From an uncultured Neomegalonema sp. (GTDB lineage: Bacteria; Pseudomonadota; Alphaproteobacteria; Rhodobacterales; Rhodobacteraceae), in contig CALGNO010000017.1 of NCBI GenBank assembly GCA_937958625.1, positions 1-38,703 on the forward strand: 38,703 nucleotides of DNA, in the 5' to 3' direction. The stretch's first letter is position 1; every line of letters begins with the position of its first letter. Below, in pieces: positions 9,753-17,414 of this stretch. Made by a program: the position numbers and the translations under genes. The notes under the pieces were generated by a model, which was given only the letters and a program-made list of their open reading frames with translations, ran no database searches and was not told the DNA's origin.

Positions 9753-10499
9753 TCAGTTTGCAGGGGTGCGGATGATGCGCCCATTCTCGAAATGAATACC
9801 GCATTCGGTCTTGTCAGAGCCGCGCCAGCGTCCGGCGCGTTGGTCTTCACCCGCCGTTACGGCTGTCGTGCAGGGGGCGCAGCCGATGGAGGCAAAGCCC
9901 CGCGCGACGAGCGGATGCGCGGGCAGGACGTTGCGGCGCATATAGGTGGCGAGGTCTTGGGTGCTCCATCCATAGAGCGGGTTGATCTTGAGCCGACCTC
10001 GCGCGTCCGCCTCGACGACATCCATATCCGCGCGGGTGGGCGACTGGTATCGCTTCCGCCCTGTGATGGTGGCCGCAAAGGCCGAGGTCGCTCGCTGCAT
10101 CGGGGCGACCTTGCGCAAAAAGCAGCAGGAAGTCGGCTCGACAGCGTTCAGCGTCCCCGCCGGGTCGCCTGTCTCCAGCGCCACCGGATTGGGACGCACG
10201 ATCCGCACGTCCGTCAGGCCGAGGCGGTCGATAAGCCGATCGCGATAGGCGTGCGTTTCCGGGAACAGCATTCCGGTGTCGCCGAAGAGAACCGGAGTCG
10301 CCCGGTCCACCTGTGCCACCATATGCAGCAGCACGGCAGCTTCTGCTCCGAAGGAAGATACCAGCGCAATCCGGCCCGCGAAGTCATGGGTAATGGCGTC
10401 GGCGAGAATGCCCTCTGCCGGACGTCCCGCATACTGCGCCTGATACAACGCGGCGGGGTCCGGCGTGACCGTGCCCGATGACGCCGGATCAAGCCGCAT
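9753..10499 (-). CDS. cysH: Assimilatory (phospho)adenylyl-sulfate reductase, APS-type by motif
   Basis: LVSSFGAEAAVLLHMVAQVD...LFGDTGMLFPETHAYRD; TSCCFLRK and IGCAPCTT (CC...CxxC, 4Fe-4S) plus ECGIHF. Confidence 0.93.
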   Translation of the reverse strand: MRLDPASSGTVTPDPAALYQAQYAGRPAEGILADAITHDFAGRIALVSSFGAEAAVLLHMVAQVDRATPVLFGDTGMLFPETHAYRDRLIDRLGLTDVRIVRPNPVALETGDPAGTLNAVEPTSCCFLRKVAPMQRATSAFAATITGRKRYQSPTRADMDVVEADARGRLKINPLYGWSTQDLATYMRRNVLPAHPLVARGFASIGCAPCTTAVTAGEDQRAGRWRGSDKTECGIHFENGRIIRTPAN

Positions 10500-12159
10500 C
10501 GCGGACTTCCTCGTAAAGCGCCGCCTTGAACGGCTCCAGCCCCAGACGGCGATAGGTGTCGAGGAAGCGCTCATCGTCACCTGCGCGCAAGTCGAGATAG
10601 GCGTCGACCAGCCGCTCGATGGCGGGGCCAACCTGTTCGAAGGCAAAACCGGGACCGGCGCGGTCGCCGATGGCCGTCGTCTCCGTATGATCGCCGCCGA
10701 GGGTGATCTGATAGTTCTCGATGCCCGCCTTCTCCAGCCCCAGAATGCCGACATGGCCGACATGGTGATGGCCGCAGGCATTGATGCAGCCGGAGATCTT
10801 GATCTTGAACTCGCCGATGGCTTTCGCGCGCACGGGGTCGGCAAAGCGGCGCTGGATGTCCTGCGCCACCGGAATCGAGCGCGCCGTCGCCAGTGCGCAG
10901 TAATCCAGACCGGGGCAGGCGATAATGTCGGAGATCAGATTGGCATTCGCCGTCGCCAGTCCGGCATCGGCCAGCACTGCATGGATCACGCGCAGGTCGT
11001 CCTGCTTCACATGGGGCAGGATGACGTTTTGCTCGTGAGAGATGCGCAGCTCGTCATGGCCATAGCGTTCGGCGAGGTCGGCCAGCACGTTCATCTGTGC
11101 GGTCGTGAGATCACCGGGGGCCTCGCCGATGGCCTTCGCCGATACAGTGACGATGGTATAGCCGGGTTGCTTGTGGGTGTCGGTATTCGTGTCGACCCAT
11201 GCCGCGAATTCCTCGTCGGCAGCCTTGGCCTGTGCCAGCTTTTCGGAGGTGGCGGGTAGGGTCTCAAAGGCGGGCGGCGCGAAATAGGCTTCGATGCGGG
11301 CGACTTCTGCCGGATCAACCGCGACGGACGGGCCGTCCATCGCCGCAAACTCGGCCTCGACCATCGCGCGCAAGTCGTCGATGCCGGTTTCGTGGACGAG
11401 GATCTTGATGCGTGCCTTGTACTTGTTATCGCGCCGTCCTTGCAGGTTATAGACCCGCAGGATTGCCTCCAGATAGGGCAACAGATCGGCCTTGGGCAGA
11501 AAGTCGCGAATGACCTTGCCGATGAAGGGCGAGCGGCCCAGACCGCCGCCGACGATGACCTCGTACCCCGGCTCACCCGCGTCATTGCGGATCATGCGCA
11601 GGCCGATGTCATGGGCCTTCGTCACCGCGCGGTCATTGGGAGACCCGGTCACGGCAATCTTGAACTTGCGCGGCAGGAACAGGAATTCGGGATGCTCGGT
11701 CGACCATTGCCGGACCAGTTCGGCGGTCGGGCGCGGGTCTTCGATCTCATCGGCGGCGGCTCCGGCGAAGTGGTCCGAGGTCACGTTGCGGATGCAGTTG
11801 CCGCTGGTCTGGATCGCGTGCATCTCCACATCAGCCAGCGCGTCGAGGATGTCGGGCACGTCCTTCAGTGCGGGCCAGTTATACTGGATATTCTGGCGCG
11901 TGGTGAGGTGGCCGTAGCCCTTGTCCCACTTGGTCGCGATCATGGCGAGGGTGCGCATCTGGCGGCTGTTCAGCGTGCCATAAGGGATAGCGACCCGCAG
12001 CATATAGGCGTGCAGTTGCAGATAAAGGCCGTTCATCAGGCGCAGGGGCTTGAACTCGTCTTCGGTCAGCGAGCCGTCGATGCGGCGCTCGACCTGAGAG
12101 CGGAACACATCCACGCGGTCCTTGACATAGGCGGCATCGAATTCGTCGTAGCGGTACAT
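10489..12159 (-). CDS. cysI: Nitrite/sulfite reductase hemoprotein (sulfite reductase)
   Basis: SGNCIRNVTSDHFAG; CPGLDYCALATARSIP; ISGCINACGHHHVGHVGILG siroheme/4Fe-4S motifs. Confidence 0.93.
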   Translation of the reverse strand: MYRYDEFDAAYVKDRVDVFRSQVERRIDGSLTEDEFKPLRLMNGLYLQLHAYMLRVAIPYGTLNSRQMRTLAMIATKWDKGYGHLTTRQNIQYNWPALKDVPDILDALADVEMHAIQTSGNCIRNVTSDHFAGAAADEIEDPRPTAELVRQWSTEHPEFLFLPRKFKIAVTGSPNDRAVTKAHDIGLRMIRNDAGEPGYEVIVGGGLGRSPFIGKVIRDFLPKADLLPYLEAILRVYNLQGRRDNKYKARIKILVHETGIDDLRAMVEAEFAAMDGPSVAVDPAEVARIEAYFAPPAFETLPATSEKLAQAKAADEEFAAWVDTNTDTHKQPGYTIVTVSAKAIGEAPGDLTTAQMNVLADLAERYGHDELRISHEQNVILPHVKQDDLRVIHAVLADAGLATANANLISDIIACPGLDYCALATARSIPVAQDIQRRFADPVRAKAIGEFKIKISGCINACGHHHVGHVGILGLEKAGIENYQITLGGDHTETTAIGDRAGPGFAFEQVGPAIERLVDAYLDLRAGDDERFLDTYRRLGLEPFKAALYEEVRDAA

Positions 12160-12186
12160 GGTATTGGTCCTCGTGAGGGGCGCGTT

Positions 12187-12276
12187 CCCTCTCCCGCTTG
12201 CGGGGGAGGGTTAGGGAGGGGGCAACTGAGTCGACGACAGGCCCCCCTCCCGACCTCCCCCCGCAAGCGGGGGGAG
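12187..12276. repeat. Palindromic intergenic repeat, copy 1
   Basis: Two GC hairpins: ccctctcccgc-tt-gcgggggaggg and ctccccccgc-aa-gcggggggag (12255-12276), separated by ggcaactgagtcgacgacaggcccccctcccga; same family as 13470-13572. It encodes the SPRLRGEVGRG / PLPNPPPQAGEG tracts seen in the spurious ORF 12066..12290. Confidence 0.85.
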
Positions 12277-12286
12277 TAGAAGTGGA

Positions 12287-12631
12287 TCAAATCCCCCCGC
12301 TTGCCGCCAGCGGTTCGCGGCGTTCGGGGTTGGTGGCCTGCTTGCCCAAATCGGTGCGGTTCGACGGGCCGCGTGTGCGGAACTTTTCGCGGAAATGCGT
12401 CGGGAAAGGCCGCCCGTCATCGTCCAGTGCCACATCGGCAAGGTACGGCCCGACGACCTTCTCCTGTTGCGGCGTGGCCTTGGCGAGCAGGGCGTCGGCG
12501 CTGGCCTCGTCATGGCCGATGGCGGCCTCGGCCAGCTTGCGGGTCCAGCCAAAGCCAGAGTTCATGTAGACAACGTCGCCCGCGAACAGGTCGTTGGCCG
12601 AGACGATCTTGGGTTTGAACAGCTTGCTCAT
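12287..12631 (-). CDS. DUF2849 family protein
   Basis: MSKLFKPKIVSANDLFAGDVVYMNSGFGWTRKLAEAAIGHDEASADALLA; sits between cysG and cysI, start overlaps the cysG stop. Confidence 0.82.
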   Translation of the reverse strand: MSKLFKPKIVSANDLFAGDVVYMNSGFGWTRKLAEAAIGHDEASADALLAKATPQQEKVVGPYLADVALDDDGRPFPTHFREKFRTRGPSNRTDLGKQATNPERREPLAASGGI

Positions 12632-14208
12632 AGCGATGCTCCGATCTGAGGCGATGCTTCCCCGGATGCGCTGCGGCGCGTAGTGACGCTGCGCTGGTCC
12701 GGGGCCGTGTTGGGGTTGTGCAGGTCCGGGGAAACAGTGGCCGCATTGAGTGCTTCCCTCGGCGACAGCCCGAGAAACAGGATCGCGGGGCCGATGATGC
12801 CGCTTTCCTTCAACACCCGAGGCAGGGTGCCAAGCGTTGCGGAAACGATCTTCTGCTCCGGGCGCGAGGCGTTTTCGATGGCGGTGACCGGCGTGTCGAA
12901 ACCGGCTCCGTGCATCATCAGCCGCCCCTGAATAAACCGCGCGGCGCGCACGCCCATATAGATCGCGGCGGTCGCGCCCTCGGCGGCGAGGCTGCGCCAG
13001 TCATGCTCGGCGAAGCCTTGCATGTCGTGGCCGGTGATGAACTGCACCGACTTGTTGCGCCCGCGCCGGGTCATCGACACCTTGATCGAGGCCGCCGCTG
13101 CCGCTGCCGACGTAATGCCGGGGATGACCTCGAACGGAACCCCCGCCGCATCCAGCGCGTCCATCTCTTCATCAAGGCGACCGAACATGCCGGGATCGCC
13201 GGATTTCAGCCGCGCCACATGGGCACCGCCGAGGGCGTGCTCGACCAGCAGGGCGTCGATGTCTTCTTGCTTCCAGCTTGGCCCGTGGGGTGTCTTGCCG
13301 ACCTCGATCACGATCGCTTCGCGCCGCGCCAGTTCGAGGATCGGGGCGGGGACCAGACGGTCATGGATCACGACGTCTGCCTCGTGCAGCAGGCGGCGCG
13401 CCTTGAGCGTCAGCAGTTCCGGGTCGCCGGGGCCGGTGCCGATGAGATGGACGTATCCAGGCTCATTCTGCCCCTCCCCCCATCGGGGGGAGGTCGGGAG
13501 GGGGGCCTCACCACTCAGAATATTTCCGGCAGCGGCGAAACCCCCACCCAATCCTCCCCCGAGGGGGGAGGGCTTTGAGAGCGCATCATTTAGAAGGTTC
13601 TCCAACGCCGGGATCAACGCCGCCTCGCCATCATCGGCCAGCACGCGCGGACCAACCTCGTCGTAATAGCGCGACCAGAACGCGCGGCGAACCCGGCCCA
13701 TGGGCAGGGCCTCAGCGTGGGGACGGAACGACTGACCGACCCGCGCCAGCATACCGAGGTCGGGTGACAGGTTTTCTTCGTTCAGCGCCTTGATCCGCCG
13801 CGCCAGCACCGGGGCCGCGCCCTCGGTGCCGATGGCGACGGTGACAGGATCGCGGTCGACAATGGCCGGGGTGATGAAGTCGCTGTCTTCCAGATTGTCC
13901 ACGATATTGACCAGCGCGCCGCAGGCCCGGCCTAACTCGGCGATGCGCGCATCCTCCGACGCATCTTCGGTTGCGCCATAGACGAGTGCGGCGCAAACGG
14001 CGTCGCCCCGCTGCATCCGGCGTTCTATCAGGGTCAGGCGGTTCTCGGCGGCCCAGCGCGCAATCTGTTCGTGCGGCTCCGTCCCGAACACGGTTACCCG
14101 CGCCTCGGTCTTGAGGATCAGGCGCAGCTTTGCCACCGCCGTTTCGGTCGCACCGCAGACGATAACGCGCCGGGCGCGCAGGTCGTGGAAGATGGGAAAA
14201 TGGCGCAT
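12628..14208 (-). CDS. cysG: Siroheme synthase: precorrin-2 dehydrogenase/ferrochelatase fused to uroporphyrinogen-III C-methyltransferase
   Basis: N-terminal MRHFPIFHDLRARRVIVCGATETAVAKLRLIL; C-terminal VHLIGTGPGDPELLTLKARRLLHEADVVIHDRLV, LKSGDPGMFGR, VIPGITSAAAAAA. Confidence 0.95.
   Translation of the reverse strand: MRHFPIFHDLRARRVIVCGATETAVAKLRLILKTEARVTVFGTEPHEQIARWAAENRLTLIERRMQRGDAVCAALVYGATEDASEDARIAELGRACGALVNIVDNLEDSDFITPAIVDRDPVTVAIGTEGAAPVLARRIKALNEENLSPDLGMLARVGQSFRPHAEALPMGRVRRAFWSRYYDEVGPRVLADDGEAALIPALENLLNDALSKPSPLGGGLGGGFAAAGNILSGEAPLPTSPRWGEGQNEPGYVHLIGTGPGDPELLTLKARRLLHEADVVIHDRLVPAPILELARREAIVIEVGKTPHGPSWKQEDIDALLVEHALGGAHVARLKSGDPGMFGRLDEEMDALDAAGVPFEVIPGITSAAAAAASIKVSMTRRGRNKSVQFITGHDMQGFAEHDWRSLAAEGATAAIYMGVRAARFIQGRLMMHGAGFDTPVTAIENASRPEQKIVSATLGTLPRVLKESGIIGPAILFLGLSPREALNAATVSPDLHNPNTAPDQRSVTTRRSASGEASPQIGASL
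13470..13572. repeat. Palindromic repeat, copy 2, in-frame inside cysG, inverted relative to copy 1
   Basis: cccctccccccatcggggggaggtcgggaggggggcct...aacccccacccaatcctcccccgaggggggaggg; translated in cysG frame as KPSPLGGGLGGGFAAAGNILSGEAPLPTSPRWGEG. Confidence 0.87.
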
Positions 14209-14354
14209 CGTGCCCTCCGCTTTGTCTGAGCGCAGTTAGAACGATTTCCCAGGAGTAGCCAGACACAGCGCTGTGATAAGGAACGATGTCCTGTTGCAGT
14301 CGCCTTGGCGGGACGATATTCCGTTCGCACGAAGGCGCATGGAAAGATGACCCG

Positions 14355-14804
14355 ATGGATGACCTCGACCGAAAGATCCTGATAGAGCTCCAGCGTGACG
14401 CCACAGTGGCACTGGACGAGGTGGCCAAGCGAGTCGGCTCCTCCAAGACCCCGGTATGGAACCGTATCCGCAAGATGCGCGAGGCCGGGATCATCAGGAA
14501 GACCGTTGCCATCGTGGACCAGGAATCGGTGGGCATTGGCACGACGTTCTATGTCCTCGTCCGCACCTCGCAGCATGAGAAGGACTGGCTGGAAAAGTTC
14601 GTCGCCGCCGTGAACCGCCACCCGGAAATCGTGACCGCCCACCGGTTGGCCGGGGATATTGACTATATTCTGAAGGTGCAGGTCGCCGATGCGCGAGCAT
14701 TCGACAGCTTTTATCGATCACTGATCGCGGATGTCAGCATCTTCAACGTGACGTCGCTGATGAGTATGGAAGAAATTAAAGCGACGACGGAACTGCCATT
14801 GTGA
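14355..14804 (+). CDS. Lrp/AsnC family transcriptional regulator, divergent from cysG
   Basis: MDDLDRKILIELQRDATVALDEVAKRVGSSKTPVWNRIRKMREAGIIRKTVAIVD...AHRLAGDIDYILKVQV...VTSLMSMEEIKATTELPL. Confidence 0.92.
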   Translation: MDDLDRKILIELQRDATVALDEVAKRVGSSKTPVWNRIRKMREAGIIRKTVAIVDQESVGIGTTFYVLVRTSQHEKDWLEKFVAAVNRHPEIVTAHRLAGDIDYILKVQVADARAFDSFYRSLIADVSIFNVTSLMSMEEIKATTELPL

Positions 14805-14823
14805 GGCACGGCGAACGCTCTCA

Positions 14824-14845
14824 ACGTTTTCACTCGTGAAAACGT
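14824..14845. repeat. Perfect 10 bp inverted repeat downstream of Lrp gene
   Basis: acgttttcac-tc-gtgaaaacgt. Confidence 0.75.
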
Positions 14846-14875
14846 CTGTCGCTTGAGCGTGGTGCGGGGGTTGGG

Positions 14876-14902
14876 GGTCATCTTTGCTCCGCAAAGTTGA
14901 CC
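14876..14902. repeat. Imperfect hairpin immediately preceding the duplicated Lrp tail
   Basis: ggtcatctttgc-tcc-gcaaagttgacc, one mismatch in 12 bp arms. Confidence 0.7.
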
Positions 14903-14904
14903 TG

Positions 14905-14943
14905 TATGGAAGAAATAAAGGCGACGACGGAACTGCCGTTGTA
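14905..14943 (+). pseudogene. Relict duplicate of the 3' end of the Lrp/AsnC gene
   Basis: tatggaagaaataaaggcgacgacggaactgccgttgta versus tatggaagaaattaaagcgacgacggaactgccattgtg at 14765-14803, offset exactly 140 bp; decodes MEEIKATTELPL* in both. Confidence 0.85.
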
Positions 14944-14964
14944 GGCGTTTTCGAGCGGCAAAAG

Positions 14965-14987
14965 ACCCTCGGATCGAGTCCGAGGGT
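14965..14987. repeat. Palindrome with TCGAG loop
   Basis: accctcgga-tcgag-tccgagggt, perfect 9 bp arms; similar to the palindrome at 25837-25857. Confidence 0.75.
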
Positions 14988-15082
14988 GACCTTATGCGGC
15001 GGAACTGCCGCTTTCGCTTGCCCCGCCGTCAAGTTCGGTTAGATGAAAGGCAGACCCCGCCTTTTCAAACCGGAGATTTCCC

Positions 15083-16534
15083 GTGCACCTCAAAGACAGC
15101 TCTCTTTTCCGCCAGCAGAATTACATTGATGGCCAGTGGGCCGATGCCGCCAGTGGCGAGACGATTACCGTCAACAATCCGGCCACGAACGAGGCCATCG
15201 GCACGGTGCCCTCGATCTCGAAGGACGAGTGCGCCGCTGCCATCGACGCGGCCAATGCGGCGCTGCCCGGCTGGCGTGCGCGCGATGCGAAAGACCGCGC
15301 GAATATCCTGCGCAAGTGGTTCGAGCTGTGCATGGAAAATCAGGACGACCTCGGCCTGATCCTGACCACCGAACAGGGCAAGCCGCTGGCCGAGGGCAAG
15401 GGCGAGATTGCCTACGGCGCGTCGTTCCTCGAATGGTTTGCGGAGGAGGGCAAGCGCGCCTATGGCGATGTGATCCCCGCCACGTCGCCCGACAAACGCA
15501 TTATGGTCCTGAAACAGCCCGTGGGAGTCGTCGCCGCGATTACGCCCTGGAACTTCCCCTGCGCCATGATCGCGCGAAAGGTCGGCGCGGCGCTGGCGGC
15601 GGGCTGTACCATCGTCATCAAACCCGCCTCGGCGACGCCCTATACCGCGCTGGCCATGGCCGAACTTGCTGAGCGGGCGGGGGTGCCGAAGGGCGTCATC
15701 AATGTCGTGAACGGGTCGGCGCGGGTGATCGGCGGCGAGATGACCGCCAACCCCATCGTACGCAAGCTGACCTTTACCGGGTCTACCGAGGTCGGCAAGA
15801 TCCTGCTGGAACAATGCGCCGCGACGGTCAAGAAAGTGTCGATGGAACTGGGCGGCAACGCGCCCTTTATCGTGTTTAGCGATGCCGACTTGGATGCGGC
15901 GGTCGAGGGCTGCATGATCTCGAAATTCCGCAATGCGGGCCAGACCTGCGTCTGTGCTAACCGCATCTATGTGCATGACTCGGTCTATGACGATTTCGCG
16001 CAAAAGCTGAAAAAGGCGGTCGAGGATCTGAAGGTCGGCAACGGCACCGATGACGGCGTCAATATCGGGCCGATGATCGACTCGGACGGGGTCGAGAAGG
16101 TCGAGGAGCACATCAAGGACGCGGTCGACAAGGGCGGCGAAATCCTGACCGGCGGGTCGCGCCATGAACTCGGCGGCAGTTTCTTCCAGCCCACCATCGT
16201 CGTGAATGCGCCGCAGAGCGCCAAGGTGTCGAAGGAAGAGACCTTCGGGCCGCTGGCCGCGCTGATCCGGTTTTCGTCCGATGACGAAGTGATCGAGATG
16301 GCGAATGATACCGAATTCGGCCTTGCCTGCTATTTCTACACCAATGATCTCGCGCGGTCCTGGCGTGTGTCCGAGGCGCTGGAATATGGGATTGTGGGGC
16401 TGAATACCGGCCTCATCTCCACCGAAGTCGCGCCCTTCGGCGGGGTGAAAGAGAGCGGTGTGGGCCGGGAAGGCTCGCACTACGGTCTCGATGACTACAT
16501 GGAGGTGAAGTACGTCTGCGTTGGCGGCCTGTAA
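15083..16534 (+). CDS. gabD: NAD(P)-dependent succinate-semialdehyde dehydrogenase
   Basis: MHLKDSSLFRQQNYIDGQWADAASGETITVNNPAT; TPWNFPCAMIARK; FTGSTEVGK; MELGGNAPFIVF; NAGQTCVCANRIYV catalytic Cys. Confidence 0.92.
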   Translation: MHLKDSSLFRQQNYIDGQWADAASGETITVNNPATNEAIGTVPSISKDECAAAIDAANAALPGWRARDAKDRANILRKWFELCMENQDDLGLILTTEQGKPLAEGKGEIAYGASFLEWFAEEGKRAYGDVIPATSPDKRIMVLKQPVGVVAAITPWNFPCAMIARKVGAALAAGCTIVIKPASATPYTALAMAELAERAGVPKGVINVVNGSARVIGGEMTANPIVRKLTFTGSTEVGKILLEQCAATVKKVSMELGGNAPFIVFSDADLDAAVEGCMISKFRNAGQTCVCANRIYVHDSVYDDFAQKLKKAVEDLKVGNGTDDGVNIGPMIDSDGVEKVEEHIKDAVDKGGEILTGGSRHELGGSFFQPTIVVNAPQSAKVSKEETFGPLAALIRFSSDDEVIEMANDTEFGLACYFYTNDLARSWRVSEALEYGIVGLNTGLISTEVAPFGGVKESGVGREGSHYGLDDYMEVKYVCVGGL

Positions 16535-16544
16535 GGTGTCGATC

Positions 16545-17414
16545 ATGGACACGGTCGGCATCGTCGGCGTCGGGATGATGGGCGGTGGCATTGCCGCCAG
16601 CGTGCTGCGTGCCGGTCATCCCCTGCGCTTCCTGCAGCGGGAGACGAACGCCACGATTACGTCACTGGCCGAGGCGGGCGGGGTGGCTATGGCCACCATT
16701 GCCGAGGTTGCTGATGGTGCGGATCATTTGATCCTTTGCGTCACCGGCGCGCCGGAGGTGGAGACGGTTATGGCAGAGGCCATGCCGCTGATCCGCTCCG
16801 GCATGACAGTCATCGACTGTTCGACGTCACTGCCAGAGACGTCGCGTGCGATTGCGGCGCAGTTGTCCGAGAAGGGCGCGCATTTCCTTGACGCCCCGAT
16901 GACCCGCACGCCGAAAGAAGCCGCCGAGGGTCGCCTTGGGTTGATCGTTGGCGGCGAGCAGGCGGTCTTCGACGCGGCTCTGCCGTTGTTGCGCACCTTG
17001 GGCGAAAGCATCACCCATGTGGGCGGCGTCGGCGCGGGCCATGCGGCCAAGCTGGCGCATAACTATGTTTCGCTAGGCTTTGCAGCGGTGATGGCGGAAA
17101 CCTTCGCTTGTGCCGAAAAGGCCGGGATCGAGAGGACGGCGTTCCTCGACGTGCTGAAGGCTGGCGGGGGCAATAGCGTGATCCTCGACCGGATGCGGCC
17201 CTATATGGAAAGCGGCGATGATTCCTCTTTCCGGTTTGCGCTGAAAAACGCCCGTAAGGATTTTGGCTATTACACCGGCATGGCCGAGGGCGCCGGCGCG
17301 CGGCATGAGATTGCCGATGCGGTGAAAGCACTTTACAGCGAGGCGAGTGAAGCGCGGCCCGACGGTGTAATCCCGGAATTGTTTGATCATTTGACGGGCA
17401 GCGCTTCGTCTTAA
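16545..17414 (+). CDS. NAD(P)-dependent beta-hydroxyacid dehydrogenase (3-hydroxyisobutyrate dehydrogenase family)
   Basis: MDTVGIVGVGMMGGGIAASVLRAGH; DAPMTRTPKEAAEGRLGLIVGG; GAGHAAKLAHNYVSLGF. Confidence 0.87.
   Translation: MDTVGIVGVGMMGGGIAASVLRAGHPLRFLQRETNATITSLAEAGGVAMATIAEVADGADHLILCVTGAPEVETVMAEAMPLIRSGMTVIDCSTSLPETSRAIAAQLSEKGAHFLDAPMTRTPKEAAEGRLGLIVGGEQAVFDAALPLLRTLGESITHVGGVGAGHAAKLAHNYVSLGFAAVMAETFACAEKAGIERTAFLDVLKAGGGNSVILDRMRPYMESGDDSSFRFALKNARKDFGYYTGMAEGAGARHEIADAVKALYSEASEARPDGVIPELFDHLTGSASS

Noticed and set aside
12066-12290. Small ORF encoding SPRLRGEVGRGACRRLSCPLPNPPPQAGEG
   Set aside because: Translation of the palindromic repeat plus the 5' end of cysI out of frame; not a real gene.
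14718-15032. 104 aa - strand ORF containing KVTLGLDPRVFCRSKT
   Set aside because: Translation of an intergenic palindrome downstream of the Lrp gene; no domain and antisense to a real gene end.
15065-16591. 508 aa - strand ORF antisense to gabD
   Set aside because: No recognisable domain; exact shadow of a well-conserved dehydrogenase in GC-rich DNA.
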